A stretch of 64,000 bases of DNA. Origin: Burkholderiales bacterium (lineage in GTDB: Bacteria; Pseudomonadota; Gammaproteobacteria; Burkholderiales; SG8-41). The notes below the pieces were generated by a model, which was not told the DNA's origin, made no database searches, and saw nothing but the letters and a program-made list of their open reading frames with translations. Location of the stretch: NCBI GenBank assembly GCA_030684405.1, contig JAUXYA010000019.1, forward strand, positions 62,001 through 126,000, written 5' to 3'. The position numbers and the translations under genes are program-made. This document shows positions 35,332 to 43,597 of this stretch, piece after piece (within the stretch, counting starts at the first letter, position 1; each line of letters begins with the position of its first letter).

Positions 35332-35541
35332 GGCTGCGAATCCCCTACGGCTGAATCGCAGCTTTTGCTTCTTAGACCACTGCGTACTCCAGCGCACCGA
35401 CCGCTGCCCATGCTAGAGACACACTGCAATCCCTTTTTCGGTGCATCGGATACCGATCGACGAATCGGCAAGTGTATTTGCAATGCCGTTCACCGGGACT
35501 CACACCAGGGAAAGATCATCACTGGAAGCTTCATACAGCAA

Positions 35542-36237
35542 ATGGCCATCACACGGGGCAACAGCCTCCTCGCCGCCCTTCCTGACAAGGAGTATCAGAA
35601 ACTCCTTCCCAGCCTGGAACCGGTCTCACTGACTTTCGGGGAAACCATCTACGATCCGGGAGCTCAAATCCGGCATGTCTATTTTCCCACCGATTCACTG
35701 ATATCACTCTTGACTCTGGTTGAAGGGCACCTGGCCCTGGAAGTGGGGCTGATCGGCCGCGAAGGGATGCTCGGTGTCTCCCTGGCGCTGGGCATCAACG
35801 TCTCACCGGTACGCGCAATAGTGCAAGGCACGGGCATCGCCCAGCGGATGAAGGCCAGTCGATTTCTCCTGGAATTCAAGCGCAGCGCAGCGATGCAACG
35901 GGAGATATTCCGCTATACCCATACCCTGATGGCCCAGGTCACCCAGACCGCCGCATGCAACCGCTTTCACGTGGTTGAGGCACGTTTGGCCCGCTGGTTG
36001 CTCATGACGCGCGACCGAGTGCAGTCGGAAACATTCCGGCTGACCCAGGAATTCCTTGCACACATGCTCGGTGTACGACGGGTCGGGGTGACCAAGGCGG
36101 CGAGCGCCCTGCAGCGACAAGGTTTGATCAGATACAGCCGCGGCAATATCACAATAATCGACGGCAAGCGCCTAGAAGCAGCCGCCTGCCCGTGTTACGA
36201 GATCGTCAAGGATATGCACGACGGCGCGCCCGGCTGA
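35542..36237 (+). CDS. Crp/Fnr-family transcriptional regulator
   Basis: A 231-residue regulator. An N-terminal cyclic-nucleotide-binding-like domain (VYFPTDSLISLL, EVGLIGREGMLGVSLALG) leads to a dimer helix and a C-terminal winged helix (TQEFLAHMLGVRRVGVTKAASALQRQGLIRYSRG). The phosphate-binding GE...R pattern of true cAMP receptors is not conserved, so the ligand may differ. The recognition helix RRVGVTKAASALQ lacks the Glu181 of E. coli CRP. Start 35542 matches the N-terminus of the paralogue at 41300 (NSLLAALPD against NRLLAALPD), although its ribosome site is weak. It may bind the palindrome found in this part of the window. Confidence 0.88.
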   Translation: MAITRGNSLLAALPDKEYQKLLPSLEPVSLTFGETIYDPGAQIRHVYFPTDSLISLLTLVEGHLALEVGLIGREGMLGVSLALGINVSPVRAIVQGTGIAQRMKASRFLLEFKRSAAMQREIFRYTHTLMAQVTQTAACNRFHVVEARLARWLLMTRDRVQSETFRLTQEFLAHMLGVRRVGVTKAASALQRQGLIRYSRGNITIIDGKRLEAAACPCYEIVKDMHDGAPG

Positions 36238-36345
36238 GAACCGGGACTGGCAACATAAAGCCCGGCACGGGATCGACCGTAACCGGGCAGGCATATCAAA
36301 CAGGCCGGTCAGACAGGATGCAGCCGTCTGACGGCCCGCCCCCGT

Positions 36346-36927
36346 TCAGGTCCTGCCGTGACGTGCCTTGGCATCTGCAATGCAGCGGTCCTTGGCTCCA
36401 CCGGAGAAGGATCCGCATCTCTCCCTCGCAACCGCATAATCCGCATCACGCTTTTCTTCAGCCGCATCCTTGCGCGCATCCGTTGATTTTTCACGGGCTA
36501 CATTCCTGGCCTCCGCGGTTTTCATCTGCGCCTTGGCATCGGCAATCGCTGATGTTTGTGCGGCCTTGGCCTCTTTCACGCAGACATCCTTGGCGTTGCC
36601 GGCGTGGTCATCACATTTTTCCCGGGCCACGGCATACCCGGAATCCGCCCTTGCGACCTGTGCGGCGTAGGTGTTTTTATGATTGGGCTTGTAACGCGAC
36701 TCAAGATCAGCTTCGGCAACCCTTTCCTTGCCCTTGGCTTCGGCCTGGCAAACATCCTTGGCATTGGCAGAGTACGAATCACAGGCAGCCTTTGCGGCCT
36801 TGAACTCGGCAGCGATGCCATCCTTGTGCGACTTGTACTGGTCCTTCGACATTACCTGCGCCATGGCGCCAGCGCTGAATGCAAAACTGATCGCCACCGA
36901 AATGGCACTGATACTGAGCTTGTTCAT
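36346..36927 (-). CDS. Secreted protein with three Cys-pair repeats
   Basis: A 193-residue protein with a signal peptide (MNKLSISAISVAISFAFSAG ending AMAQ) and AGGAT before the ATG at 36927. Three copies of a C-x10-C unit are visible: CDSYSANAKDVC, CDDHAGNAKDVC and CGSFSGGAKDRC, each followed by an Ala/Lys-rich helix (EAKG, EAKA, DAKA). The intervening parts are highly charged and helical. It is probably periplasmic, with disulfides inside each unit. Similar proteins occur as hypothetical genes in betaproteobacteria; I do not recognise a function. Confidence 0.75.
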   Translation of the reverse strand: MNKLSISAISVAISFAFSAGAMAQVMSKDQYKSHKDGIAAEFKAAKAACDSYSANAKDVCQAEAKGKERVAEADLESRYKPNHKNTYAAQVARADSGYAVAREKCDDHAGNAKDVCVKEAKAAQTSAIADAKAQMKTAEARNVAREKSTDARKDAAEEKRDADYAVARERCGSFSGGAKDRCIADAKARHGRT

Positions 36928-37026
36928 GGGTAAATCCTTTGATGTCCTGATTGATTCAAATTCGATTGACACGCGCAACACAGCGACTCCGGGAACTTGC
37001 CGGAGGAATAACCCCCGGCAACACCT

Positions 37027-37245
37027 TTACAGGGGGCGCTTGCTTTCTTCCTGGCTGTCCTGCCAGGCGGAGAGCTGTTTTTCGGCCTCATCCTTCGAGA
37101 TGCCGTACGCCTCCTGAATGCGGCCGGCGAGGTGTTCACGCTTTCCTGCGATCACGTCCAGCTGATCATCGGTAATTTTGCCCCACTGTTGCTGGACATT
37201 GCCCTTGAACTGCTTCCAGTCACCTTCAATGCGATCCCAATTCAT
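37027..37245 (-). CDS. CsbD-family stress protein
   Basis: A 72-residue hydrophilic protein. It starts MNWDRIEGDWKQFKGNVQQQ and continues WGKITDDQLDVIAGKREHL, the standard CsbD pattern; the C-terminal half has GRIQEAYGISKDEAEKQLSAW. AGGAG lies 6 bases before the ATG. CsbD proteins are abundant under general stress and their molecular role is unclear. It lies 100 bp upstream of the Cys-pair repeat gene, on the same strand. Confidence 0.92.
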   Translation of the reverse strand: MNWDRIEGDWKQFKGNVQQQWGKITDDQLDVIAGKREHLAGRIQEAYGISKDEAEKQLSAWQDSQEESKRPL

Positions 37246-37410
37246 GATGATTACTCCTGACATTCGTTGACTTTCGGAGCCGGACCTGCGTCCGGCTGCA
37301 ATGGCGGGATGACCCCAAACCGTATGTCCGGGCCGCTCATTACAGCGGTCATCATCGCTTCAGCCAACGCCCGTGCACCGTACGCTGGCACTCAGAGCAG
37401 AGTTCGACCG

Positions 37411-37426
37411 CGTGCGACAACGTACG
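37411..37426. promoter_or_regulatory. Imperfect palindrome CGTGCG-ACAA-CGTACG
   Basis: It matches TGTNCG-N4-CGNACA at 8 of 10 fixed positions; the two outermost bases differ. It lies 57 bp before the PAS-GGDEF gene. It is listed as a possible weaker member of the site family and could be chance. Confidence 0.3.
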
Positions 37427-37483
37427 GAGCAGGACGCAGCACTTCGGCATCATGCATTCAGTACAGTCTGCAGGAATCCCGTC

Positions 37484-38560
37484 ATGAGCAAGCACGCAGA
37501 AACTACGAAACAAACCGCACATCGGCTCGGGCGCGGCAAATGGCAACCGCTTGCATCCGCCGACCAGCCGTCCGAAAACCCTCCGTCCCAAGTGCTGCGC
37601 GCTGTCACAGAACGCAAAGCAATCGACGAAGTCCCTCCCATGGACAAGGAGCTTGCACGGCTCGCGCTCTCGGCCATCGGCGATTCGGTGCTCTGCGTGG
37701 ATATCTCGGGCTGCGTCAGTTATCTCAACGCAATCGCCGAAAAGCTGACCGGGTGGACACTTGCGGAAGCGCAGGGACTGCCTTTCGCCAGCATATTCAG
37801 GGTCATGGACGGCACAACGGGAATGCCACCCGCTGAAGATCCGGTCCGGTGCGCGATTCAGCAGGGCAAGACGTGCCGCCTTCCGCCGAACAGCGTCATC
37901 CTGCGGCGCGACGGCACAAGAATCGCTGTGGAGGATTCCGTCTCCCCCATTTCCGGAAACGACGGCAGAGTAATCGGTGCCGTCATGGTTTGCCGTGACG
38001 TCAGCGCCGCTCGCGCTGAAGAAAATGCGTTGCGCCATCGTGCGCATCACGATTTTCTGACCGACCTGCCGAATGCCGTGCTGCTCAACGACCGGATCAC
38101 CCAGTCAATAGCCATGGCCCGCCGTTACAACAAGAAGCTCGCCGTTCTCTTCATGGACCTCGATGACTTCAAGTTGATCAATGACACCCGCGGCCATGCA
38201 ATCGGCGACCAGTTGCTGCGGTCAGTGGCGTCCCGGCTGAAGGCAAGCACCCGGAAGTCGGATACGGTAAGCCGCAAAGGCGGAGATGAGTTCGTAATCC
38301 TGCTTTCCGAAATTACACATGCCGAGGATGCCGCGCACAGCGCACAGAAAATCATCTCGGCCATGACGGCTGTACACCGGATATCCGGGCTTAAGCTACC
38401 GGTCAGCGCCAGCATTGGAATAAGCATTTACCCACTCGATGGACTGGATGCGGAAACCTTGCTGAAATCCGCTGACGAGGCCATGTACCAGGCGAAAAAG
38501 GACGGGCGTGGCCGCTACTGCTTCTCGAAATTCCAGACTGATGGGGTTTCCGCCTCCTGA
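37484..38560 (+). CDS. PAS-GGDEF diguanylate cyclase
   Basis: A 358-residue protein. A PAS domain (about 57-175, with SVLCVDISGCVSYLNAIAEKLTGW) precedes a GGDEF domain. The active site GGDEF is at 266-270 and the I-site RKSD at 257-260, so it should make cyclic di-GMP and be feedback-inhibited. There are no membrane helices. The start at 37484 has CAGGAA 7 bases upstream; the longer frame beginning at 37373 overlaps an imperfect regulatory palindrome and is less likely. Its placement between stress genes and polysaccharide genes fits a role in surface polymer control. Confidence 0.88.
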   Translation: MSKHAETTKQTAHRLGRGKWQPLASADQPSENPPSQVLRAVTERKAIDEVPPMDKELARLALSAIGDSVLCVDISGCVSYLNAIAEKLTGWTLAEAQGLPFASIFRVMDGTTGMPPAEDPVRCAIQQGKTCRLPPNSVILRRDGTRIAVEDSVSPISGNDGRVIGAVMVCRDVSAARAEENALRHRAHHDFLTDLPNAVLLNDRITQSIAMARRYNKKLAVLFMDLDDFKLINDTRGHAIGDQLLRSVASRLKASTRKSDTVSRKGGDEFVILLSEITHAEDAAHSAQKIISAMTAVHRISGLKLPVSASIGISIYPLDGLDAETLLKSADEAMYQAKKDGRGRYCFSKFQTDGVSAS

Positions 38561-38621
38561 ACGCAGACTGCCGCGGCAGATCTAGAAACGAAACGCGGGG
38601 ATCGCTCCCGCGCGATGAACA

Positions 38622-38930
38622 CTATCGGCCTGGCAATTCCCGAATCAGGACAATCGAATCTTTCCTGTTTTTGGCAAGGTCGCTGGCAAAATCACAACCG
38701 GCCTGGCGCTCCTCGAACGAGGCCAGTGGATGTTCAAAATCGCCGGCATATACATCCCACTGGCCGCCGGCACGGGATGCAACCAGCACGAAGGGCGAGG
38801 CGTCCTGCGCGGCAGATGGTGGAGTCGGCGCGGGAGTGCCGGTCTTGCCGCCGACAAAGCTTGCCGCATTCGCTCCGGGAATCAGGCGAAACAGATTTGC
38901 AAAGCACTTCCTGAGGGTGGGAAATTCCAT
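38622..38930 (-). CDS. Hypothetical protein, DUF2188-like C-terminus
   Basis: A 102-residue protein. The N-terminal third is poorly ordered, with a proline-rich patch (TGTPAPTPPSAAQ). The C-terminal half, WDVYAGDFEHPLASFEERQ then ASDLAKNRKDSIVLIRE, resembles the short alpha-beta DUF2188 fold. It ends 15 bp before the CsbD-like stop on the same strand. The function is unknown and the family call is tentative. Confidence 0.55.
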   Translation of the reverse strand: MEFPTLRKCFANLFRLIPGANAASFVGGKTGTPAPTPPSAAQDASPFVLVASRAGGQWDVYAGDFEHPLASFEERQAGCDFASDLAKNRKDSIVLIRELPGR

Positions 38931-38945
38931 GAGCCTGTCATCGCT

Positions 38946-39167
38946 CTACTGGCCCGGAATATTCCAGCGGCGGTTGCGACGCACGAAGTCATTGAGCTGC
39001 TGCTGCGCCACTTCCTTGTTGAAACCGTAGCGTTCCTGCGCCCGGCCTGCTCTCTGCATGCGCCGGCCCTCATCCACCATCCGGGGATCCGCAATCAGCC
39101 GGCCCCAGCTTTCGCGCAGGGCGCCGTGGACGAGCTTCCATCTGCCTGTGAGTCGATCGTGGTTCAT
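38946..39167 (-). CDS. CsbD-like stress protein
   Basis: A 73-residue hydrophilic protein beginning MNHDRLTGRWKLVHGALRE. It keeps the CsbD layout (WGRLIADPRMVDEGRRMQR, then RAQERYGFNKEVAQQQLNDF) but is more basic than the CsbD at 37027. GGAGG lies about 12 bases upstream of the ATG. It appears to be the first gene of a two-gene minus-strand unit with the hypothetical gene at 38622. Confidence 0.75.
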   Translation of the reverse strand: MNHDRLTGRWKLVHGALRESWGRLIADPRMVDEGRRMQRAGRAQERYGFNKEVAQQQLNDFVRRNRRWNIPGQ

Positions 39168-39290
39168 GGCATCAGTATCCTCCGTCGTGTGCGCGCCCAT
39201 CTGTACGCTGACTCACGGTTCCCGAATTCCGCATTCAAAACCGGCGGTGCAGCACCCGGCACAAGACTATCCCTGCACGAGGGCCCGGTA

Positions 39291-39306
39291 TGTTCGGTGT
39301 CGCACA
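39291..39306. promoter_or_regulatory. Palindrome TGTTCG-GTGT-CGCACA upstream of pgi
   Basis: A perfect match to TGTNCG-N4-CGNACA with symmetric A/T flanks. It lies 79 bp before the chosen GTG start of pgi and about 120 bp from the CsbD-like gene on the other strand, so it could control either one. Confidence 0.65.
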
Positions 39307-39385
39307 TACCGGGCATGGCTACGGAACCATGCTGTGCCCCCTGCACCACTGCCTTGCAACTCAACATCAACCCAAGGATCTGCCC

Positions 39386-41071
39386 GTGGCCCCGGATGAT
39401 CACCGACTCCCCGAACAGGACACTGCGGCAAGAGTGCCTGTCAACGCACAACCTCCATCATTGACCGAGCGCCCCGCCTGGCAATCGCTACAACAGCATT
39501 TCGAAACCCATCACGATCTTCAGCTGCAACGCCTCTTCGCCGACGACCCGCTGCGCGGGCACCGCTTCAGCGCCGAAGCCGCAGGCATTCATCTCGATTA
39601 CTCAAAGAATCTGGTAACCGCCGAAACGATCGACCTGTTGCTGAAACTTGCGGAAGAGTGCGGTCTGCGCAAGCGCATAAATGCAATGTTCAATGGAGAA
39701 AAAATCAACGTCACTGAAAATCGTGCCGTCCTCCATGTGGCCCTGCGCTCGACTGCGGGAACACGGGTTGTTGTCGATGGCAGAAATATCGTTCCCGACG
39801 TCCACGCCATGCTGGAAAAGATGTCGGCACTGGCGGAAGACGTGCGCAGCGGCCGCTGGCTCGGGTACACCGGGAAACGGATACGCCATGTCGTCAACAT
39901 CGGCATCGGCGGCTCCGACCTGGGGCCGGCCATGGCCCATGAAGCGCTGCGGCATTACAGCCAGGCCGGCCTGGACTTCCATTTTGTTTCCAATGTCGAC
40001 GGGACCGATTTTTCGGAAGCGACAAGGGGAATGGACGCAGCGGAAACCCTGTTCATCATCTGCTCAAAAACCTTCACGACAGCCGAAACGCTGGTCAACG
40101 CCCGCACTGCCCGTCGCTGGTGCCTGGATCAGCTCAGTGACAGCGATGCCGTGCGCAGGCACTTTGTCGCGGTATCGGCAAACGTTGCAGAGGTTGTCCG
40201 TTTCGGCATCGACATTGACAATGTATTCGGACTCCCGGACTGGGTTGGCGGACGTTACTCGATTTGTTCGGCGATCGGCCTCTCGACCATGATTTCGGTG
40301 GGGGCAGACAATTTCCGCTCCATGCTCGAAGGCTTTCGCGCCATGGACGAGCACTTTCAGACCGCGCCCTTCGACCGCAACCTGCCAGTACTGATGGGCC
40401 TGCTCGCAGTCTGGTACAACAATTTTTTCGGCAGCCAGACGACTGCGATGCTGCCTTACGATCAATACCTGAAACGCCTGCCCGCCTACCTTCAGCAGTT
40501 GAGCATGGAAAGCAACGGCAAATCCGTCACCATGGACGGCGTCCCCGTAAACTACCGCACGGCTCCCGCCTGCTGGGGGGGGCCGGGGAGTAATGGCCAA
40601 CATTCGTTTTACCAGCTCCTGCACCAGGGCACCACGCTGATCCCCTGTGACTTCATCGGTTTCTGCCGTTCACTGAATCCGCTGCCCCACCATCACGACT
40701 TCCTGATGGCCAACCTCTTCGCCCAATCCGCAGCGCTTGCCTTCGGCTCGACGGAACGGCCCGCGGTTTCAGGCAGCACCGGGCATCAGTTGAATGCGCA
40801 TCGTTATATCGCAGGCAACCGCCCCAGCAATACGTTGCTAGTCGAAAAACTGACCCCTGCAACGCTGGGCGCGCTGATTGCCCTGTATGAGCACAGCATC
40901 TTTACCCAAGGCGCAATCTGGAACATCAATTCTTTTGATCAATGGGGTGTTGAATTGGGCAAGGTTCTGGCACAGCGCATGCTTCCGGAGTTTGAAAATA
41001 ACGGCATATCTCCCGCGGTACACGACAGCTCTACAGAGGCGCTAATCGGGCGTTATCTCCGCGACCGATGA
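39386..41071 (+). CDS. pgi: Glucose-6-phosphate isomerase
   Basis: A 561-residue enzyme that interconverts glucose-6-phosphate and fructose-6-phosphate. Signatures: [43 protein letters not shown] with the catalytic region, and the C-terminal [12 protein letters not shown] start at 39386 is chosen because AAGGAT lies 7 bases ahead and a regulatory palindrome sits further upstream; an ATG at 39290 would overlap that palindrome. It stands next to surface-polymer genes, so it may be a dedicated copy that feeds the fructose-6-phosphate and glucose branches of nucleotide-sugar synthesis. The remaining central-metabolism genes are not nearby. Confidence 0.94.
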   Translation: MAPDDHRLPEQDTAARVPVNAQPPSLTERPAWQSLQQHFETHHDLQLQRLFADDPLRGHRFSAEAAGIHLDYSKNLVTAETIDLLLKLAEECGLRKRINAMFNGEKINVTENRAVLHVALRSTAGTRVVVDGRNIVPDVHAMLEKMSALAEDVRSGRWLGYTGKRIRHVVNIGIGGSDLGPAMAHEALRHYSQAGLDFHFVSNVDGTDFSEATRGMDAAETLFIICSKTFTTAETLVNARTARRWCLDQLSDSDAVRRHFVAVSANVAEVVRFGIDIDNVFGLPDWVGGRYSICSAIGLSTMISVGADNFRSMLEGFRAMDEHFQTAPFDRNLPVLMGLLAVWYNNFFGSQTTAMLPYDQYLKRLPAYLQQLSMESNGKSVTMDGVPVNYRTAPACWGGPGSNGQHSFYQLLHQGTTLIPCDFIGFCRSLNPLPHHHDFLMANLFAQSAALAFGSTERPAVSGSTGHQLNAHRYIAGNRPSNTLLVEKLTPATLGALIALYEHSIFTQGAIWNINSFDQWGVELGKVLAQRMLPEFENNGISPAVHDSSTEALIGRYLRDR

Positions 41072-41152
41072 CATGACACCGGATCGGACTTTTTTGCTGG
41101 CGGGATATTGTCGGGCTCGCCCTATCGAATTCCCTGATTCAAAGAAACCTTA

Positions 41153-41191
41153 TGTACGGCAACGAACTCACGCAGTGTACGTAAACGCACA
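41153..41191. promoter_or_regulatory. Two tandem palindromes upstream of the crp-like gene
   Basis: TGTACG-TAAA-CGCACA at 41176-41191 is a perfect match. TGTACG-GCAA-CGAACT at 41153-41168 has one mismatch. Their starts are 23 bp apart, about two helical turns. The gene at 41300 begins 108 bp downstream, so self-control of this regulator is plausible. Confidence 0.65.
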
Positions 41192-41299
41192 TACCTGCTG
41201 CTTGGCGATGGCTAGAGTTGCTGCACACCCTTCAAATCATTACGGCACGCATCTTCAGCGGCATCAAAGTGTGTTCCGCGGATCAAAAAGGTCATCGCC

Positions 41300-42133
41300 A
41301 TGATCTCCGTTCAGCATTCACCGAGACAAAATCGTTTACTTGCCGCTCTGCCAGACTCCGAATATGAACAAATGCTGCCCGAACTGGAACTGATGCCTCT
41401 GCCACTTGGCTGGGCCCTTTATGAAACAGGCAGCAGGCAGAACAGCGTTTACTTCCCGACTGACAGCGTGGTTTCCCTGATTTACATGACTGCCAACGGC
41501 AATCTCACCGAGATCGCCGTTACCGGCAATGACGGCCTCGTGGGCATACCCCTGGTAACAGGCGGCGACGCAACTCTCGGACGTGCCGTGGTACGCAGTG
41601 CGGGCTTTGCCTACCGGCTGAATTATTCATTTCTGAAAAAGGGATTCAGGCAGGGCGGTCCGCTGCAGGACATGCTGTTGCGTTACACACAGTCGCTGAT
41701 GACGCAGATTTCCCAAAACGCCGTGTGCAACCGCCACCATAACGTTGAGCAACGCTTGTGCCGCTGGCTGCTGATGAGCATGGATCGTCTGCCATCAAAC
41801 CAGTTGGTCACCACGCAGGAACTGATCGCCCGTATGCTCGGCGTGCGACGGGAGGGTGTCACAGAAGCTGCAGGGCGCCTGCAGGAAAAGGGAATAATCA
41901 GATACAGCCGCGGCCGCGTCACGATTCTCGACCGCCCCAAGCTGGAACGCTGGGTATGCGAATGTTACGCAGTGGTCAGGAGGGAAACTGATCGGCTGCT
42001 GGCACCGCGCTCACAATCTCGCGTTCCGTACACCCGGAACACGACCTTGCCTCAACGCGAACAAACATCCGCTCCTGTGTACGCAAACGCACATCGCCCC
42101 CCGCAAGCACGGAACATGATTGCCAAAGGGTGA
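41300..42133 (+). CDS. Crp/Fnr-family transcriptional regulator
   Basis: A 277-residue regulator, paralogous to that at 35542. The sensor domain (VYFPTDSVVSLIYM, EIAVTGNDGLVGIPLVTGG) and the winged helix (TQELIARMLGVRREGVTEAAGRLQEKGIIRYSRG) are intact. The recognition helix keeps Arg-Glu at the CRP 180/181 positions (RREGVTEAAGRLQ). An extra C-terminal tail of about 40 residues is basic and unordered; its DNA contains the next palindrome at 42078. AAAGG precedes the ATG. Two palindromes lie upstream. It is the best candidate for the factor that binds these sites. Confidence 0.9.
   Translation: MISVQHSPRQNRLLAALPDSEYEQMLPELELMPLPLGWALYETGSRQNSVYFPTDSVVSLIYMTANGNLTEIAVTGNDGLVGIPLVTGGDATLGRAVVRSAGFAYRLNYSFLKKGFRQGGPLQDMLLRYTQSLMTQISQNAVCNRHHNVEQRLCRWLLMSMDRLPSNQLVTTQELIARMLGVRREGVTEAAGRLQEKGIIRYSRGRVTILDRPKLERWVCECYAVVRRETDRLLAPRSQSRVPYTRNTTLPQREQTSAPVYANAHRPPQARNMIAKG
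42078..42093. promoter_or_regulatory. Palindrome TGTACG-CAAA-CGCACA before the PEP-CTERM gene
   Basis: A perfect copy of the site, almost identical to the one at 41176. It lies inside the last 60 bp of the crp-like reading frame and 129 bp before the PEP-CTERM gene start. It probably serves a promoter for the PEP-CTERM/transglycosylase pair. Confidence 0.65.
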
Positions 42134-42222
42134 TGAAACAAATCGCCACACCCTACACACAGAGGCCGCAGGCCAGCAGGCAACGGCATATCAAATCCCA
42201 GATATTGCTCCACGGAGAAAAC

Positions 42223-42906
42223 ATGAAACGCAGTGCCCCACTGAAAGTCGCTACCGCAATCCTGCTAATGTCAGCACTGCAACCGGCTCTGGCAACCACC
42301 ATCACTTTTGACGAATATTCGGCAAACAACAGCAACAGTGCGCTCTCCAGTCTGTATGCGCCGCTGGGCGTGACTTTCGGCGGCAGCAATTCAGGCATCT
42401 GGGACGGTCTGTCCGCCGGTGACATTGGAAACTGGGCACTGGAAGGCAGCAACGGTTCGGCATTCCTGGGAAATAACGGCTTCAACAATGGCGGTTCGTA
42501 TGTCACCAGCATTTATTTCGAGACACTGATGTCGAATGTTTCATTCGACGTTTCCCGATCGAACGGGTCCGCTGCGGGGCAATCGCTGATAGCCTCTGCC
42601 TATAACGGTTCAGACCTGCTTTCATCACAGACGATTTTGCTGGGCGCAGTGAACAGCTGGACATCCATCGCATTTGGATATGGCAGCATCAGCAGCCTGA
42701 TCATTACCGGATCGACCACCGGATTTTCACCTTTCGGCCTCGACAACCTGCAGTTCAACAATACAGTGCTCGGCGGGCTCGACCTCGGCGACAACAATGT
42801 GACAGCGATACCAGAACCCGAAACCTACGCCCTGATGCTCGCCGGCCTCGGATTGCTTGGCGTCGTCGCCAGGCGTCGCAGGAGTCAACCGCCAGTCAGC
42901 GCTTGA
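42223..42906 (+). CDS. PEP-CTERM sorting-domain protein
   Basis: A 227-residue exported protein. GGAG lies 6 bases before the ATG at 42223, and the signal peptide runs from MKRSAPLKVATAILLM to ALQPALA. The mature part is rich in Ser, Asn and Gly with a beta-sandwich look (TITFDEYSANNSNS, SIYFETLMSNVSFDVS). The C-terminus is a full sorting signal: IPEPETYALMLAGLGLLGVVARRRR, split here as PEP motif, hydrophobic helix and basic end. It should be cut by the exosortase encoded at 57663. The transglycosylase gene starts 1 bp after its stop codon. The in-frame extension upstream has no ribosome site. Confidence 0.93.
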   Translation: MKRSAPLKVATAILLMSALQPALATTITFDEYSANNSNSALSSLYAPLGVTFGGSNSGIWDGLSAGDIGNWALEGSNGSAFLGNNGFNNGGSYVTSIYFETLMSNVSFDVSRSNGSAAGQSLIASAYNGSDLLSSQTILLGAVNSWTSIAFGYGSISSLIITGSTTGFSPFGLDNLQFNNTVLGGLDLGDNNVTAIPEPETYALMLAGLGLLGVVARRRRSQPPVSA

Positions 42907-42907
42907 C

Positions 42908-43597
42908 ATGCGGGCATCCGGACGGCGCGCCGCGCTGTTCCTGCTGATCTGCGTCGCGACTCCGGGCAGTGCCGCTGCGACTGAGGCATTCCGTGTCAAT
43001 GACCACGTTTTTAAGACACCTGCCGTAGGACCCCGGCAGTTTCCCAATCAAAAATTTTCCGGATTGATCGAAGCGGCTGCGCGAAAAGCCGCACTTAATC
43101 CGGCGTTGGTTCATGCAATCATCGCAGTTGAATCCGGATACAACCCGGAGGCGCGCTCCCCGAAAGGCGCCATCGGACTGATGCAGCTCATGCCGGCAAC
43201 GGCTTCCCGTTTCGGCGTCACCGATCCCGCCAGTTCACCAGAAGCCAATCTGCGTGCCGGTACGCGTTATCTGCGCTACCTGATGCAGCTCTTTGATGAC
43301 CAGCTCGAGCTTGTCCTCGCCGCCTACAATGCCGGCGAACATGCGGTAATGCGTCACGGCAACCGCATCCCGCCCTTTCGTGAAACACAGAAATATGTGC
43401 CCGCCGTAATGGCGCGCTACCACGAATGGCGAGAACCCGCCAAGCCGCCCCCAACGCCTGCAACCCCGACATCGGCGCCACCGCCCCGGACCAGCATCAT
43501 TTACATGCCGGGCACGTCTTTCATGCCGGAGCCTGCGGAAAACGCAGTCTATCGATTGATCGTTCCGCCTTATTACGGAATCGCGGCCGCCCGTTAA
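42908..43597 (+). CDS. Lytic transglycosylase, SLT family
   Basis: A 229-residue protein with an N-terminal signal (RRAALFLLICVATPGSAAA). The catalytic domain has AIIAVESGYNPEARSPKGAIGLMQLMPATA with the catalytic glutamate in VESGYNP, and later LAAYNAGEHAV. A proline-rich stretch (PAKPPPTPATPTSAPPPRTS) follows before a short C-terminal tail. It cleaves peptidoglycan glycan strands in the periplasm. Its start is 1 bp after the PEP-CTERM stop, so the pair is probably one unit, perhaps opening the wall for export of the sorted protein or polysaccharide. Its stop codon overlaps that of manC on the other strand (TTAA). Confidence 0.9.
   Translation: MRASGRRAALFLLICVATPGSAAATEAFRVNDHVFKTPAVGPRQFPNQKFSGLIEAAARKAALNPALVHAIIAVESGYNPEARSPKGAIGLMQLMPATASRFGVTDPASSPEANLRAGTRYLRYLMQLFDDQLELVLAAYNAGEHAVMRHGNRIPPFRETQKYVPAVMARYHEWREPAKPPPTPATPTSAPPPRTSIIYMPGTSFMPEPAENAVYRLIVPPYYGIAAAR

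Noticed and set aside
36192-36803. A 203-residue open frame on the plus strand
   Set aside because: It overlaps the end of the crp-like gene and runs opposite the signal-peptide-bearing Cys-repeat gene. It is rich in Pro, Arg and His and has no motif.
37319-37340. A TGTCCG-like half palindrome near 37325
   Set aside because: The second half is shifted by one base (GC in place of CG), so it does not fit the motif.
39202-39217. TGTACGCTGACTCACG resembling the palindrome
   Set aside because: Only the left half matches. The right half lacks CGNACA.
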